DNA from: a virus
DNA: 41,172 bases
IMG/VR virus record: IMGVR_UViG_3300035703_000178
Location: 1 to 41,172 of that record
Direction: 5' to 3' (one strand)
The first letter of the stretch is position 1; the number at the start of each line of letters is the position of its first letter. The notes beneath the pieces were generated by a model. The model was not told where the DNA came from and searched no databases. It was given only the letters and a program-made list of their open reading frames with translations. Positions 15,292-20,532 of this stretch are shown piece by piece. The position numbers were made by a program, and so were the translations under genes.

Positions 15292-15750
15292 TTAAAAAAA
15301 TTTGCCAATTTGAATAAATATCGTGGCGGCTGCTGGTTGTGCCTGTGCTGGTTCAAGTCCTGAGGCTTGCAACTGGTGAAAAATATCTGCGTAAATGCCT
15401 GTCATAAAAGTTGCCTTTTCGCTTATTTCTTCCGCGGTTAATTTCCCATTAGTTTTTTGCGCCACATTTGCCGTCTGCTGCACGTTCGTTTGTTCCGTGA
15501 ATGTTTGTACCTTTTCAGGTATTTCGTTCGCTGTAACCATGTCAAAAGCGACTTTGTAAGATTTTCCGTCGTGTATAATGGTCACGGCGTCATCTTTCTT
15601 CAATGCCATCAATTTTGTATCGTCTGGTTTACCGTACACGCGGACGTCTGTACCGTTATCCAATGTAATGGCTGCATTGATGGAAGGACCGTATTGCCCT
15701 TCAAAAACTTTTCCAGCCGTGTATTTAACCTTGCCTTTTAGAATATTCAT
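15292..15750 (-). CDS. OB-fold-like DNA-binding protein (putative)
   Basis: A 152-residue protein starting MNILKGKVKYTAGKVFEGQYG. Residues 1-70 alternate short strands (INAAITLDNGTDVRVYG, DAVTIIHDGKSYKVAFD), a pattern seen in OB-fold phage proteins that bind single-stranded DNA. A Q/T-rich linker (about 75-100) leads to a C-terminal helical part (EEISEKATFMTGIYADIFHQL). The start is set at 15750, because the upstream extension to 15807 lies fully inside the neighbouring gene and lacks a leader. It lies next to the PD-(D/E)XK nuclease, which fits a recombination module. The other SSB of this phage is at 21643. Confidence 0.55.
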   Translation of the reverse strand: MNILKGKVKYTAGKVFEGQYGPSINAAITLDNGTDVRVYGKPDDTKLMALKKDDAVTIIHDGKSYKVAFDMVTANEIPEKVQTFTEQTNVQQTANVAQKTNGKLTAEEISEKATFMTGIYADIFHQLQASGLEPAQAQPAAATIFIQIGKFF

Positions 15751-15982
15751 GACCCATGTTAATTTGAAAGTTTTGAGAATCGTACCATAATGATTTTTTA
15801 TGGTCACTTATTTTTTTCCAGTCGATTTCCTCGTTATAATGAATGGCATTTCCTGATACAAAGTATTTTTCAAGTTCGCCGACACCGCGTTCCCTCCACC
15901 ATTTTTTCAGGTGGAGAGGCTCAACAATATGAGAAGGGCAAACGGTTATTGATGCTTTTAAAGCAAAGTCTTGTATTTTCAT
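15725..15982 (-). CDS. Hypothetical early protein
   Basis: An 85-residue protein starting MKIQDFALKASI, with a basic patch (LHLKKWWRERGVGELEKYF). The ATG at 15982 overlaps the stop of the upstream gene (ATGA), which decides this start over the in-frame ATG at 16006. It overlaps the OB-fold gene by 26 bases. No family recognised. Confidence 0.6.
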   Translation of the reverse strand: MKIQDFALKASITVCPSHIVEPLHLKKWWRERGVGELEKYFVSGNAIHYNEEIDWKKISDHKKSLWYDSQNFQINMGHEYSKRQG

Positions 15983-16329
15983 CTTGCTGCTGATATTTGT
16001 TCGCATTTAACAATAGCTTCATTACAACGGGTAATCACTTCACGTCTTAAACGATTTATTGATGTATCCAGAGCCGTTATGTTATGCGATTCTAAGTTTT
16101 TTAATATGTTTTTTATTAAATCAAAGTAATGGTCATGGTTGGATTCCTTGTGAAACATTACATAAGTTTCAATGATTCTTTGCGCGTAAATCCAAAAATC
16201 CAAAGTAATTTGATAGTCGGCTCTTGCTTCATTCTGTAATCTTTCTTTTTCGCCTTCAAGGTATTTGATGCGAAGTTCGTAATACCTTGTCAAGGCATTG
16301 TCTGTAAGTGTTGTTGGTAAAGTGTCCAT
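15979..16329 (-). CDS. Hypothetical helical early protein
   Basis: A 116-residue, mostly helical protein (ALTRYYELRIKYLEGEKERLQNEARADYQ) with a coiled-coil-like start. I place the start at ATG 16329 because it is preceded by AAACAACCAATC, the leader also found before 16606 and 16872, whereas an in-frame ATG at 16383 lies inside the neighbouring gene. Function unknown. Confidence 0.6.
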   Translation of the reverse strand: MDTLPTTLTDNALTRYYELRIKYLEGEKERLQNEARADYQITLDFWIYAQRIIETYVMFHKESNHDHYFDLIKNILKNLESHNITALDTSINRLRREVITRCNEAIVKCEQISAAR

Positions 16330-16351
16330 GATTGGTTGTTTAAAATGTTTA

Positions 16352-16606
16352 TTAATCAATATAAAGTTGCCAAAGGTCTTCATTATCCTCTATGATTTGA
16401 AGAAATGAATTTCTGTTTAATTGTTTTTCTGGATAATCTACAAGGTAACCAGGATCAACCTCGTATGAATGCAAGTCAATGAGATTAGGAAAATCATTGT
16501 TAATTTGTCCAAATAATCCCCAGCCGTATGAAAAAATTACATTTGCATAGTATTTTTTCTTTTCGTCGCCCAGGGGAATCCGTGCTTTGTATTTTGTAAT
16601 TTTCAT
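16352..16606 (-). CDS. Hypothetical early protein
   Basis: An 84-residue acidic protein with a beta-rich first half (KARIPLGDEKKKYYANVIFSYGWGLFGQ) and a helical end (RNSFLQIIEDNEDLWQLYID). It is preceded by AAAACAATCAATC, a one-base variant of the shared early leader. Unknown function. Confidence 0.6.
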   Translation of the reverse strand: MKITKYKARIPLGDEKKKYYANVIFSYGWGLFGQINNDFPNLIDLHSYEVDPGYLVDYPEKQLNRNSFLQIIEDNEDLWQLYID

Positions 16607-16656
16607 GATTGATTGTTTTAAAATGCAGTTTTGGCGGATGCTGCACCCCGTTTTGA

Positions 16657-16872
16657 TTATATAATTTGCCTTGCGCCAATTAATTGATTTACATTAAATT
16701 TACATTCAGCAATTGCTTTTTTTAAACAATCTGGATAACCTAATCCAGAAGTTATAATGTAATGACTTCTACTGTTTTTACCTTCTTTTAATGCACCAGT
16801 TTTTGTTGTCGCTTTTTTTACGGTTGGAAATGATGTGTATAAAAATTTCCATGTTTGAATTACGTTTGTCAT
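16657..16872 (-). CDS. Small basic early protein
   Basis: A 71-residue basic protein (MTNVIQTWKFLYTSFPTVKKATTKTG) with PDCLKKAIAECKFN near the end. The start at 16872 is chosen because the shared leader ACAAAACAACCAATC precedes it; the in-frame ATG at 16896 would bury that leader in coding sequence. It is the first gene downstream of promoter copy B. Confidence 0.55.
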   Translation of the reverse strand: MTNVIQTWKFLYTSFPTVKKATTKTGALKEGKNSRSHYIITSGLGYPDCLKKAIAECKFNVNQLIGARQII

Positions 16873-16898
16873 GATTGGTTGTTTTGTTATTTTCAATA

Positions 16899-16944
16899 TT
16901 TAAATTTAATTATAATTATTTACATAAAAAAATATTTACAACAA
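16899..16944 (-). promoter_or_regulatory. Phage early promoter motif, copy B
   Basis: Minus strand: TTGTTG, TAAATATTTTTTT, 17 bases, TAAATTTAAA. The T7 tract and the spacer length match the copies at 10740-10785 and 11956-12001. It lies directly downstream of the terminator at 16951-16981 and 27 bases before the chosen start codon at 16872. Confidence 0.68.
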
Positions 16945-16950
16945 TTTTTT

Positions 16951-16981
16951 AAAAAAAAGTGGGAAATAAAATACTTCCCAC
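16951..16981 (-). terminator. Intrinsic terminator after gene 17007-17741
   Basis: Minus strand GTGGGAA and TTCCCAC form a 7-bp stem with a 9-base loop, followed by eight T. It ends the first early operon (19458 to 17007), 26 bases past its last stop codon. Confidence 0.88.
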
Positions 16982-17006
16982 CATGAAAACCAGATTGCAT
17001 GAAAAA

Positions 17007-17741
17007 TTATTTCTTATTAAGAACGATTCGCCAAACTGCTAACTTTTGCGCAATGATTACCGCTCTTTTCTTACTTTCTTCCCCTGCCCTGTGTAACTGA
17101 GTTTTAAAATCTATATAACTATCAGCCTGTATTTTTTGTTTACTTGCAATTTCCTGAGCCTCTTCCCAGATGGCGCGTTTTTCTCCCTCAGCATAACCAA
17201 TTAATCCAGCGTTCATGGCTGCATCGTACCAATATACTGGGACATCTTCGTATGATATCCCTTTAAAACCTGTAAGCATCTCTGGAAATTCCTCGTAAAA
17301 CTTTTTCTTTGCTTCCAGTTGTCTTTGTTCTTGCTGTATCTTTGCTCTTTTCTTTTCATCTTCCATGTCCACGGTAAAATAAACCTTTTGCCTCCAGTTG
17401 ATATAAGCGTTAAGTATTCGCCCAATGGCTGCCAAGTCAACTTTGCCATATAACTTGTGGTCATCAATTTTCAATTCTTGCCGTGCAAACTTTTCAAAGG
17501 CAAGTTTTATCTCATCAACGGCAATTAATTTGTACGTTGCGATAAAGTCGGTTACCTCGACAAGGTGTTCTGGACTTGCCTCAATGCCATACAGGGGAAG
17601 GAGTTGTTTAATAACTTGGTTAATTTTTGCTAAGGATTCCATAATACCTGTTTTAAACAATCGCTTTTCACGATTGTCAATAACAAGTTGAATATCATGA
17701 ACATTTTCTTCAATTGTCATTGCAATGGCTGGTAAATTCAT
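17007..17741 (-). CDS. Hypothetical protein, possibly replication-associated
   Basis: A 244-residue, almost entirely helical protein. KLAFEKFARQELKIDDHKLYGKVDLAAIGRILNAYINWRQ in the first half is followed by a long charged helix (EDEKKRAKIQQEQRQLEAKKKFYEEF). The leader AAACAAACAAAACCAATTTTT precedes the ATG. It closes the operon opened by two winged-helix proteins, one a likely replication initiator, so a helicase loader or replisome accessory is plausible. I see no ATPase motif. The function is unproven. Confidence 0.6.
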   Translation of the reverse strand: MNLPAIAMTIEENVHDIQLVIDNREKRLFKTGIMESLAKINQVIKQLLPLYGIEASPEHLVEVTDFIATYKLIAVDEIKLAFEKFARQELKIDDHKLYGKVDLAAIGRILNAYINWRQKVYFTVDMEDEKKRAKIQQEQRQLEAKKKFYEEFPEMLTGFKGISYEDVPVYWYDAAMNAGLIGYAEGEKRAIWEEAQEIASKQKIQADSYIDFKTQLHRAGEESKKRAVIIAQKLAVWRIVLNKK

Positions 17742-17763
17742 AAAAATTGGTTTTGTTTGTTTT

Positions 17764-17970
17764 TTAAAATAAACTTAATTGTTTTGGCTCAATTATTTGT
17801 AGTTCAGTAATTTGTCTCATATACTCCCCATGTTCCCACTTAAAAGATAACCAACAAATACTCCAGTCGTTATTATTAAAAACAATGTGATTAATAATGC
17901 CTTTTCTATTCATCGTTAGGTCTAACACCTTTTTGCCAATCAATGACTTATAATATATTTCGTTGTTCAT
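17764..17970 (-). CDS. Small protein with C-terminal beta-clamp-binding motif QLSLF
   Basis: A 68-residue protein with a compact beta-rich body (KVLDLTMNRKGIINHIVFNNNDWSICWLSF) that ends EPKQLSLF. The last five residues (64-68) match the bacterial sliding-clamp-binding consensus QL(S/D)LF exactly and are at the free C-terminus. The known role of such motifs is binding the groove on DnaN used by polymerases and mismatch repair. The phage encodes no polymerase, so this protein may recruit or block the host clamp. It overlaps the upstream gene by 23 bases. Confidence 0.6.
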   Translation of the reverse strand: MNNEIYYKSLIGKKVLDLTMNRKGIINHIVFNNNDWSICWLSFKWEHGEYMRQITELQIIEPKQLSLF

Positions 17971-18196
17971 AATTTTTGTTTTTATAAATTATTAATTCCT
18001 CTTTAACTTCTTTCCAAAAATAAGTCGATGTTAAAGGTGTTGTTGCTTTTATTATTTCATTTACTGCAATTAAACACGATTGTTTAGCCAAGATTGAAAT
18101 AATTATCTCGTTTGTTAATTCTCCTCCATTATTTAAAATAAGGATATAGTAATCGTCAAAAAGTTCTTTTGCCTTTTCTTCTGGTGTTTGGTTCAT
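17948..18196 (-). CDS. KAKEL-type small phage protein, paralogue B
   Basis: An 82-residue protein: TPEEKAKELFDDYY, SCLIAVNEIIKAT, YFWKEVKEELIIYKNK. These blocks match the product of 9398-9793 in order and spacing. The gene is at the opposite end of the early region from its paralogue and is under different control (upstream of the terminator at 16951-16981). Function unknown. Confidence 0.65.
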   Translation of the reverse strand: MNQTPEEKAKELFDDYYILILNNGGELTNEIIISILAKQSCLIAVNEIIKATTPLTSTYFWKEVKEELIIYKNKNYEQRNIL

Positions 18197-18208
18197 AATT
18201 ATTGGTTT

Positions 18209-19180
18209 TTATTGTGTTTGATATTTCTTCATCTTTTCAGCAAGTAACCTGTCAACTTCATCATCATACGCTTTTTTCTTTGCCGCTGGGCTGGAAGTCT
18301 GGTAAGCCGTGTATATCTTCCCAGCCTGTCCGTACAATGTCGCTGGGTTAAAGTTAGCCTTAATCCACTTATCGTTCAAGTCCCATGCCGCTTGTAAAAA
18401 TACTTTTAATGCCGTAATGTTATCATTATTCCTATCAACTTTTTCAATCCAACGTAAAAGGTAAACCATGCCTCCAGCATCTTTGGGACTCATGATATAA
18501 TTGCCCTTTTGATCCGTGGGATACGCCGCACCAGATAACTGTTCAAATGTTTGGCAGAACACCGTGAAGGCTTCGTACGTCGGGTTGGGCTTCCGCTCGG
18601 GTTTCGGGGAGCTTTCTTTTTCTTTTTTACCCGAAGTTTTTTCTTTTTCTTTTTGACTTTGCAAATTAGCAACAACGCTAAATGGGTTTACTTTGCTACT
18701 TTGCTTTTCATCAATTGTAATTGTTTCAAACTTCGAAAATTCCGAAGGATTTTCAAAAAAATTATCTTCTTGTAAGTTGATATTCTTTATTATTTGTTCT
18801 TCTTTAAACTTGTTCTTCTTAAGTGAAGGATTTTTCCGTGACGGAAATTCACCGTGTCGGGTTTTTTCCGATACGGTTAAATCTGGATTTGGTATGAAAT
18901 CTATAACATAATCATAACTATCAAATCTCCCTAATTCGCTTCGTTTTTGTGTTCTTTTCAAATATCCTGTTGAGACTAATTCATCAAGGTATTTCCTTAA
19001 AGTGTCTTTAGAATACCCTAAATCTTTAGCCATTTTTGATTGGTAAAATTGCCAGTCTTCAGACATTGATGACATATAGCAATATAAAAATCTCGCTCTA
19101 TCAGAAATATTTGAATTTCTTATCAAGTCATTAGGTATTTGAGTAAAAAACTTCTTTGTTTTATTTGTTACTTTATTCAT
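18209..19180 (-). CDS. Replication initiator-like winged-helix protein
   Basis: A 323-residue protein. Residues 10-95 form a winged helix of the HTH_36 kind (FTQIPNDLIRNSNISDRARFLYCYMSSM, then FYQSKMAKDLGYSKDTLRKYLDELVSTGYLKR), typical of phage and plasmid replication proteins. A charged low-complexity linker (about 150-205, rich in K, E and S) leads to a C-terminal helical domain (AFTVFCQTFEQL to the end) that may load the host helicase. It lies second in an operon that begins at the likely origin region. The start overlaps the upstream stop (ATGA). No polymerase or helicase is encoded by this phage, so the initiator is the main replication gene. Confidence 0.65.
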   Translation of the reverse strand: MNKVTNKTKKFFTQIPNDLIRNSNISDRARFLYCYMSSMSEDWQFYQSKMAKDLGYSKDTLRKYLDELVSTGYLKRTQKRSELGRFDSYDYVIDFIPNPDLTVSEKTRHGEFPSRKNPSLKKNKFKEEQIIKNINLQEDNFFENPSEFSKFETITIDEKQSSKVNPFSVVANLQSQKEKEKTSGKKEKESSPKPERKPNPTYEAFTVFCQTFEQLSGAAYPTDQKGNYIMSPKDAGGMVYLLRWIEKVDRNNDNITALKVFLQAAWDLNDKWIKANFNPATLYGQAGKIYTAYQTSSPAAKKKAYDDEVDRLLAEKMKKYQTQ

Positions 19181-19458
19181 AATTTCTCTATAATTTTTGA
19201 ATTGATTAAATAAGTATTTGATTTTTGACCTCCATATCTTTCATCATAAGAAAAATTTACTTTTAATAAATCTTTTTCCTTTAATTCGTTTTTTACCCTC
19301 AGTAATTTTGATTCTCCAAAGCCTGTAATTTTACTTAGGTCAGCATTACTTATACTTGCTTCGCGCTTGTGATTCATGTAATTTGCCAAATGACATAACA
19401 AATAAAACTGGTCAGCAGTTAAGCCTTTTTCAAGTTCTAAATTTAATCTTAATTCCAT
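19177..19458 (-). CDS. Winged-helix DNA-binding protein, first early gene
   Basis: A 93-residue protein that is one winged-helix domain: MELRLNLELEKGLTADQFYLLCHLANYM, ISNADLSKITGFGESKLLRVKNELKEKDLLKV, then the wing (FSYDERYGGQKSNTYLI). It is related in style to the first domain of the next protein and could be a regulator, or a replication partner acting at the nearby origin. The start codon lies 17 bases after the terminator-like hairpin at 19465-19500, so it can be expressed only if transcription passes that hairpin. Its stop overlaps the next start. Confidence 0.65.
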   Translation of the reverse strand: MELRLNLELEKGLTADQFYLLCHLANYMNHKREASISNADLSKITGFGESKLLRVKNELKEKDLLKVNFSYDERYGGQKSNTYLINSKIIEKL

Positions 19459-19464
19459 TTTTTT

Positions 19465-19500
19465 AAAATAAAAAAGCCAATGAGTAGGAGTTCATTGGCT
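19465..19500 (-). terminator. Terminator/attenuator hairpin in the early leader (H3)
   Basis: Minus strand AGCCAATGA and TCATTGGCT form a perfect 9-bp stem with loop ACTCCTAC, followed by TTTTTATTTT. It has the form of an intrinsic terminator but sits in front of, not behind, a gene: the first early start codon is 7 bases past the U-tract. The loop complements the H1 loop (19543-19552) over 7 bases. Confidence 0.75.
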
Positions 19501-19565
19501 AAGTGAAACAATGCGGAAATTGTCTCAAAACTCTTTTGAATCGCTCCTACCTGATTCAAAAGAAC
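19465..19565 (-). ncRNA. Structured leader or small RNA with kissing-loop hairpins
   Basis: From a predicted start near 19565 the RNA would open at once with hairpin H1: TCTTTTGAATC (19563-19553) pairs perfectly over 11 bp with GATTCAAAAGA (19542-19532) around loop AGGTAGGAGC. A weak hairpin H2 (ACAAT/ATTGT, 19508-19523) follows, then terminator hairpin H3 with loop ACTCCTAC. GTAGGAG in H1 and CUCCUAC in H3 are exact complements, so the loops can kiss in one molecule or between two. The RNA would be about 100 nt if it ends at H3, or the leader of the early operon if transcription passes it. Pairing is seen in the sequence; the function is inferred. Confidence 0.6.
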
Positions 19566-19569
19566 ATTG

Positions 19570-19602
19570 CAAATATACTAAATATTTTTTACATTTTACA
19601 AA
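19570..19602 (-). promoter_or_regulatory. Bacteroidota-type promoter for the early leader
   Basis: Minus strand TTTG (19602-19599), 21 bases, TATATTTG (19577-19570): both boxes match the Bacteroidota sigma consensus (-33 TTTG, -7 TAnnTTTG) at the usual distance. The start point should fall around 19565, at the base of hairpin H1. Confidence 0.75.
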
Positions 19603-19638
19603 CTTTTTCCCGTTGTCAGGAACATGGTTAAGAATTAA

Positions 19639-19759
19639 GCAAGGGCTGGACTTGATACCAGCAAAGCTTCCGCACTTCTGCGTTGATACCCTTTTTTTTT
19701 AACGTGAGGATTAGCCTACCTCATTACAGTTTTTTAGCGTCTACCTTCCGCCACCTTGC
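19639..19759 (-). ncRNA. tRNA-like cloverleaf RNA (candidate)
   Basis: GCAAGG (19759-19754) pairs with CCTTGC (19644-19639). After two bases (TG) comes a D-arm-like hairpin GCG/CGC with loop GAAGGTAGA, as in leucine tRNAs. At the other end GCTGG/CCAGC with loop TATCAAGT resembles a T-arm with one extra base and abuts the closing stem without a gap, exactly as in tRNA. Between them, in place of an anticodon arm, are two other hairpins: TGAGG/CCTCA and CGCA-GAAG-TGCG. The 121-nt length and lack of an anticodon stem rule out an ordinary tRNA. It could be a decayed tRNA, a tRNA mimic or a tmRNA-like element. A -7 box at 19764-19771 would start it at its first base. Confidence 0.4.
19652..19690. 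repeat. Direct repeat TTGATACC x2
   Basis: TTGATACC occurs at 19652-19659 and 19683-19690, 31 bases apart (three helical turns). Equal phasing suits two protein-binding sites such as initiator or repressor boxes in the divergent control region. One copy falls in the T-loop-like sequence of the RNA candidate, so the repeat may instead be structural. Confidence 0.4.
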
Positions 19760-19763
19760 ACCA

Positions 19764-19771
19764 CAAAGATA
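19764..19771 (-). promoter_or_regulatory. -7 promoter box (TATCTTTG) before the tRNA-like RNA
   Basis: TATCTTTG on the minus strand fits TAnnTTTG. The predicted start, 5 bases further, is the first base of the cloverleaf closing stem. A TTTG lies upstream (19789-19786) but only 14 bases away, closer than the usual 19-21, so the promoter may be weak or activator-dependent. Confidence 0.4.
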
Positions 19772-19818
19772 AAATTATTTACTTACAAATTATTATTTAT
19801 TTATAAAAAAATAAAGTT

Positions 19819-19826
19819 TATATTTG
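19819..19826 (+). promoter_or_regulatory. -7 box giving a leaderless mRNA for the plus-strand operon
   Basis: TATATTTG (19819-19826) is a perfect TAnnTTTG box and ends 4 bases before the ATG at 19831. With the usual start about 5 bases past the box, transcription would begin at or next to the start codon. The -33 position holds only TTTA. The 370-base gap 19459-19830 has no convincing gene. Confidence 0.6.
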
Positions 19827-19830
19827 TCAC

Positions 19831-20532
19831 ATGAAATACTTGATTATAACCTCAATTACTGGAGACAAGGACGTACTTGTTGACCCAGATACCACGTTTG
19901 ACAATTGCACTTATGTTGCTTTTGTTGATAAGGTTAACCATAACCTTAATGTCTGGAATCAAATAAAAAACCATGACTTTAGCTTCATTGACAGGCATAA
20001 AGTTAGGCGCAATGCGAAGGCTGAAAAAATACTTTGTATCCCCCAGGCTTTGAACATTGACTTTGATTACATTGTATGGCATGATGGAACACACCAGTTG
20101 GCAGTAAATCCTGATGAAATTATTAAGGAATATGGCGATGCTGATATGTATGTTTTTCGCCATGCACAAAGACGGTGTTTATATCAGGAAGCAGCTGCAG
20201 TAATTGAGGCTAAAATGGATATGGAAGAACTTGTAAAAAATCAAATAGCATTTTATCAAACAGTTGGAATGCCTCCGTACTTTGGTTTATTTGAAATGGG
20301 ATGTTATATTAGAAAGGTAAATCAGGTAACCATTGACTTTGGTTTAGCTTGGTTTGAACAGGTGGCAAAGTTTAGTAGTAGGGATCAACTTTCATTTCCT
20401 TTTATTCTTTGGTTATTTGAAGACAGGATAAAAATAAAAACATTAAAAGGCAATTGTTCAAAGTACATTGGTACACCGTTTGAAAACGAAGGAAACAAAT
20501 ATTTTATTAATCATTCAAACCATCAAAAATAA
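19831..20532 (+). CDS. Glycosyltransferase-like protein (TOD1/MUCI70, DUF616 family)
   Basis: A 233-residue protein. The pattern matches family PF04765: KILCIPQALNIDFDYIVWHDGTHQL (the HDG in the place of a DxD metal site), IIKEYGDADMYVFRHAQRRCLYQEAAAVIE, then GMPPYFGLFEMGCYIRK and SRDQLSFPFILW at the end. Members are glycosyltransferases with a GT-A-like fold; the donor and acceptor here are unknown. Start ATG 19831 begins the first strand (KYLIITSITGDKD), and the upstream box leaves almost no leader. Its stop abuts the next start codon. It is the first gene of the sugar cassette. Confidence 0.7.
   Translation: MKYLIITSITGDKDVLVDPDTTFDNCTYVAFVDKVNHNLNVWNQIKNHDFSFIDRHKVRRNAKAEKILCIPQALNIDFDYIVWHDGTHQLAVNPDEIIKEYGDADMYVFRHAQRRCLYQEAAAVIEAKMDMEELVKNQIAFYQTVGMPPYFGLFEMGCYIRKVNQVTIDFGLAWFEQVAKFSSRDQLSFPFILWLFEDRIKIKTLKGNCSKYIGTPFENEGNKYFINHSNHQK

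Noticed and set aside
18600-18680. Low-complexity T/C-rich stretch taken at first as a repeat element
   Set aside because: It is the coding sequence of the Lys/Glu/Ser linker in the replication initiator.
19677-19690. 14 bases (minus strand GGTATCAACGCAGA) equal to part of a common cDNA template-switching adapter
   Set aside because: The bases on both sides do not continue the adapter, the stretch takes part in a hairpin and a TTGATACC repeat, and the sequence continues normally into phage genes. Read mapping would settle it.
19511-19702. A 63-codon plus-strand open frame in the divergent gap
   Set aside because: It runs antisense through the structured leader and promoter, has no leader or family resemblance, and its sequence is explained by the RNA hairpins.
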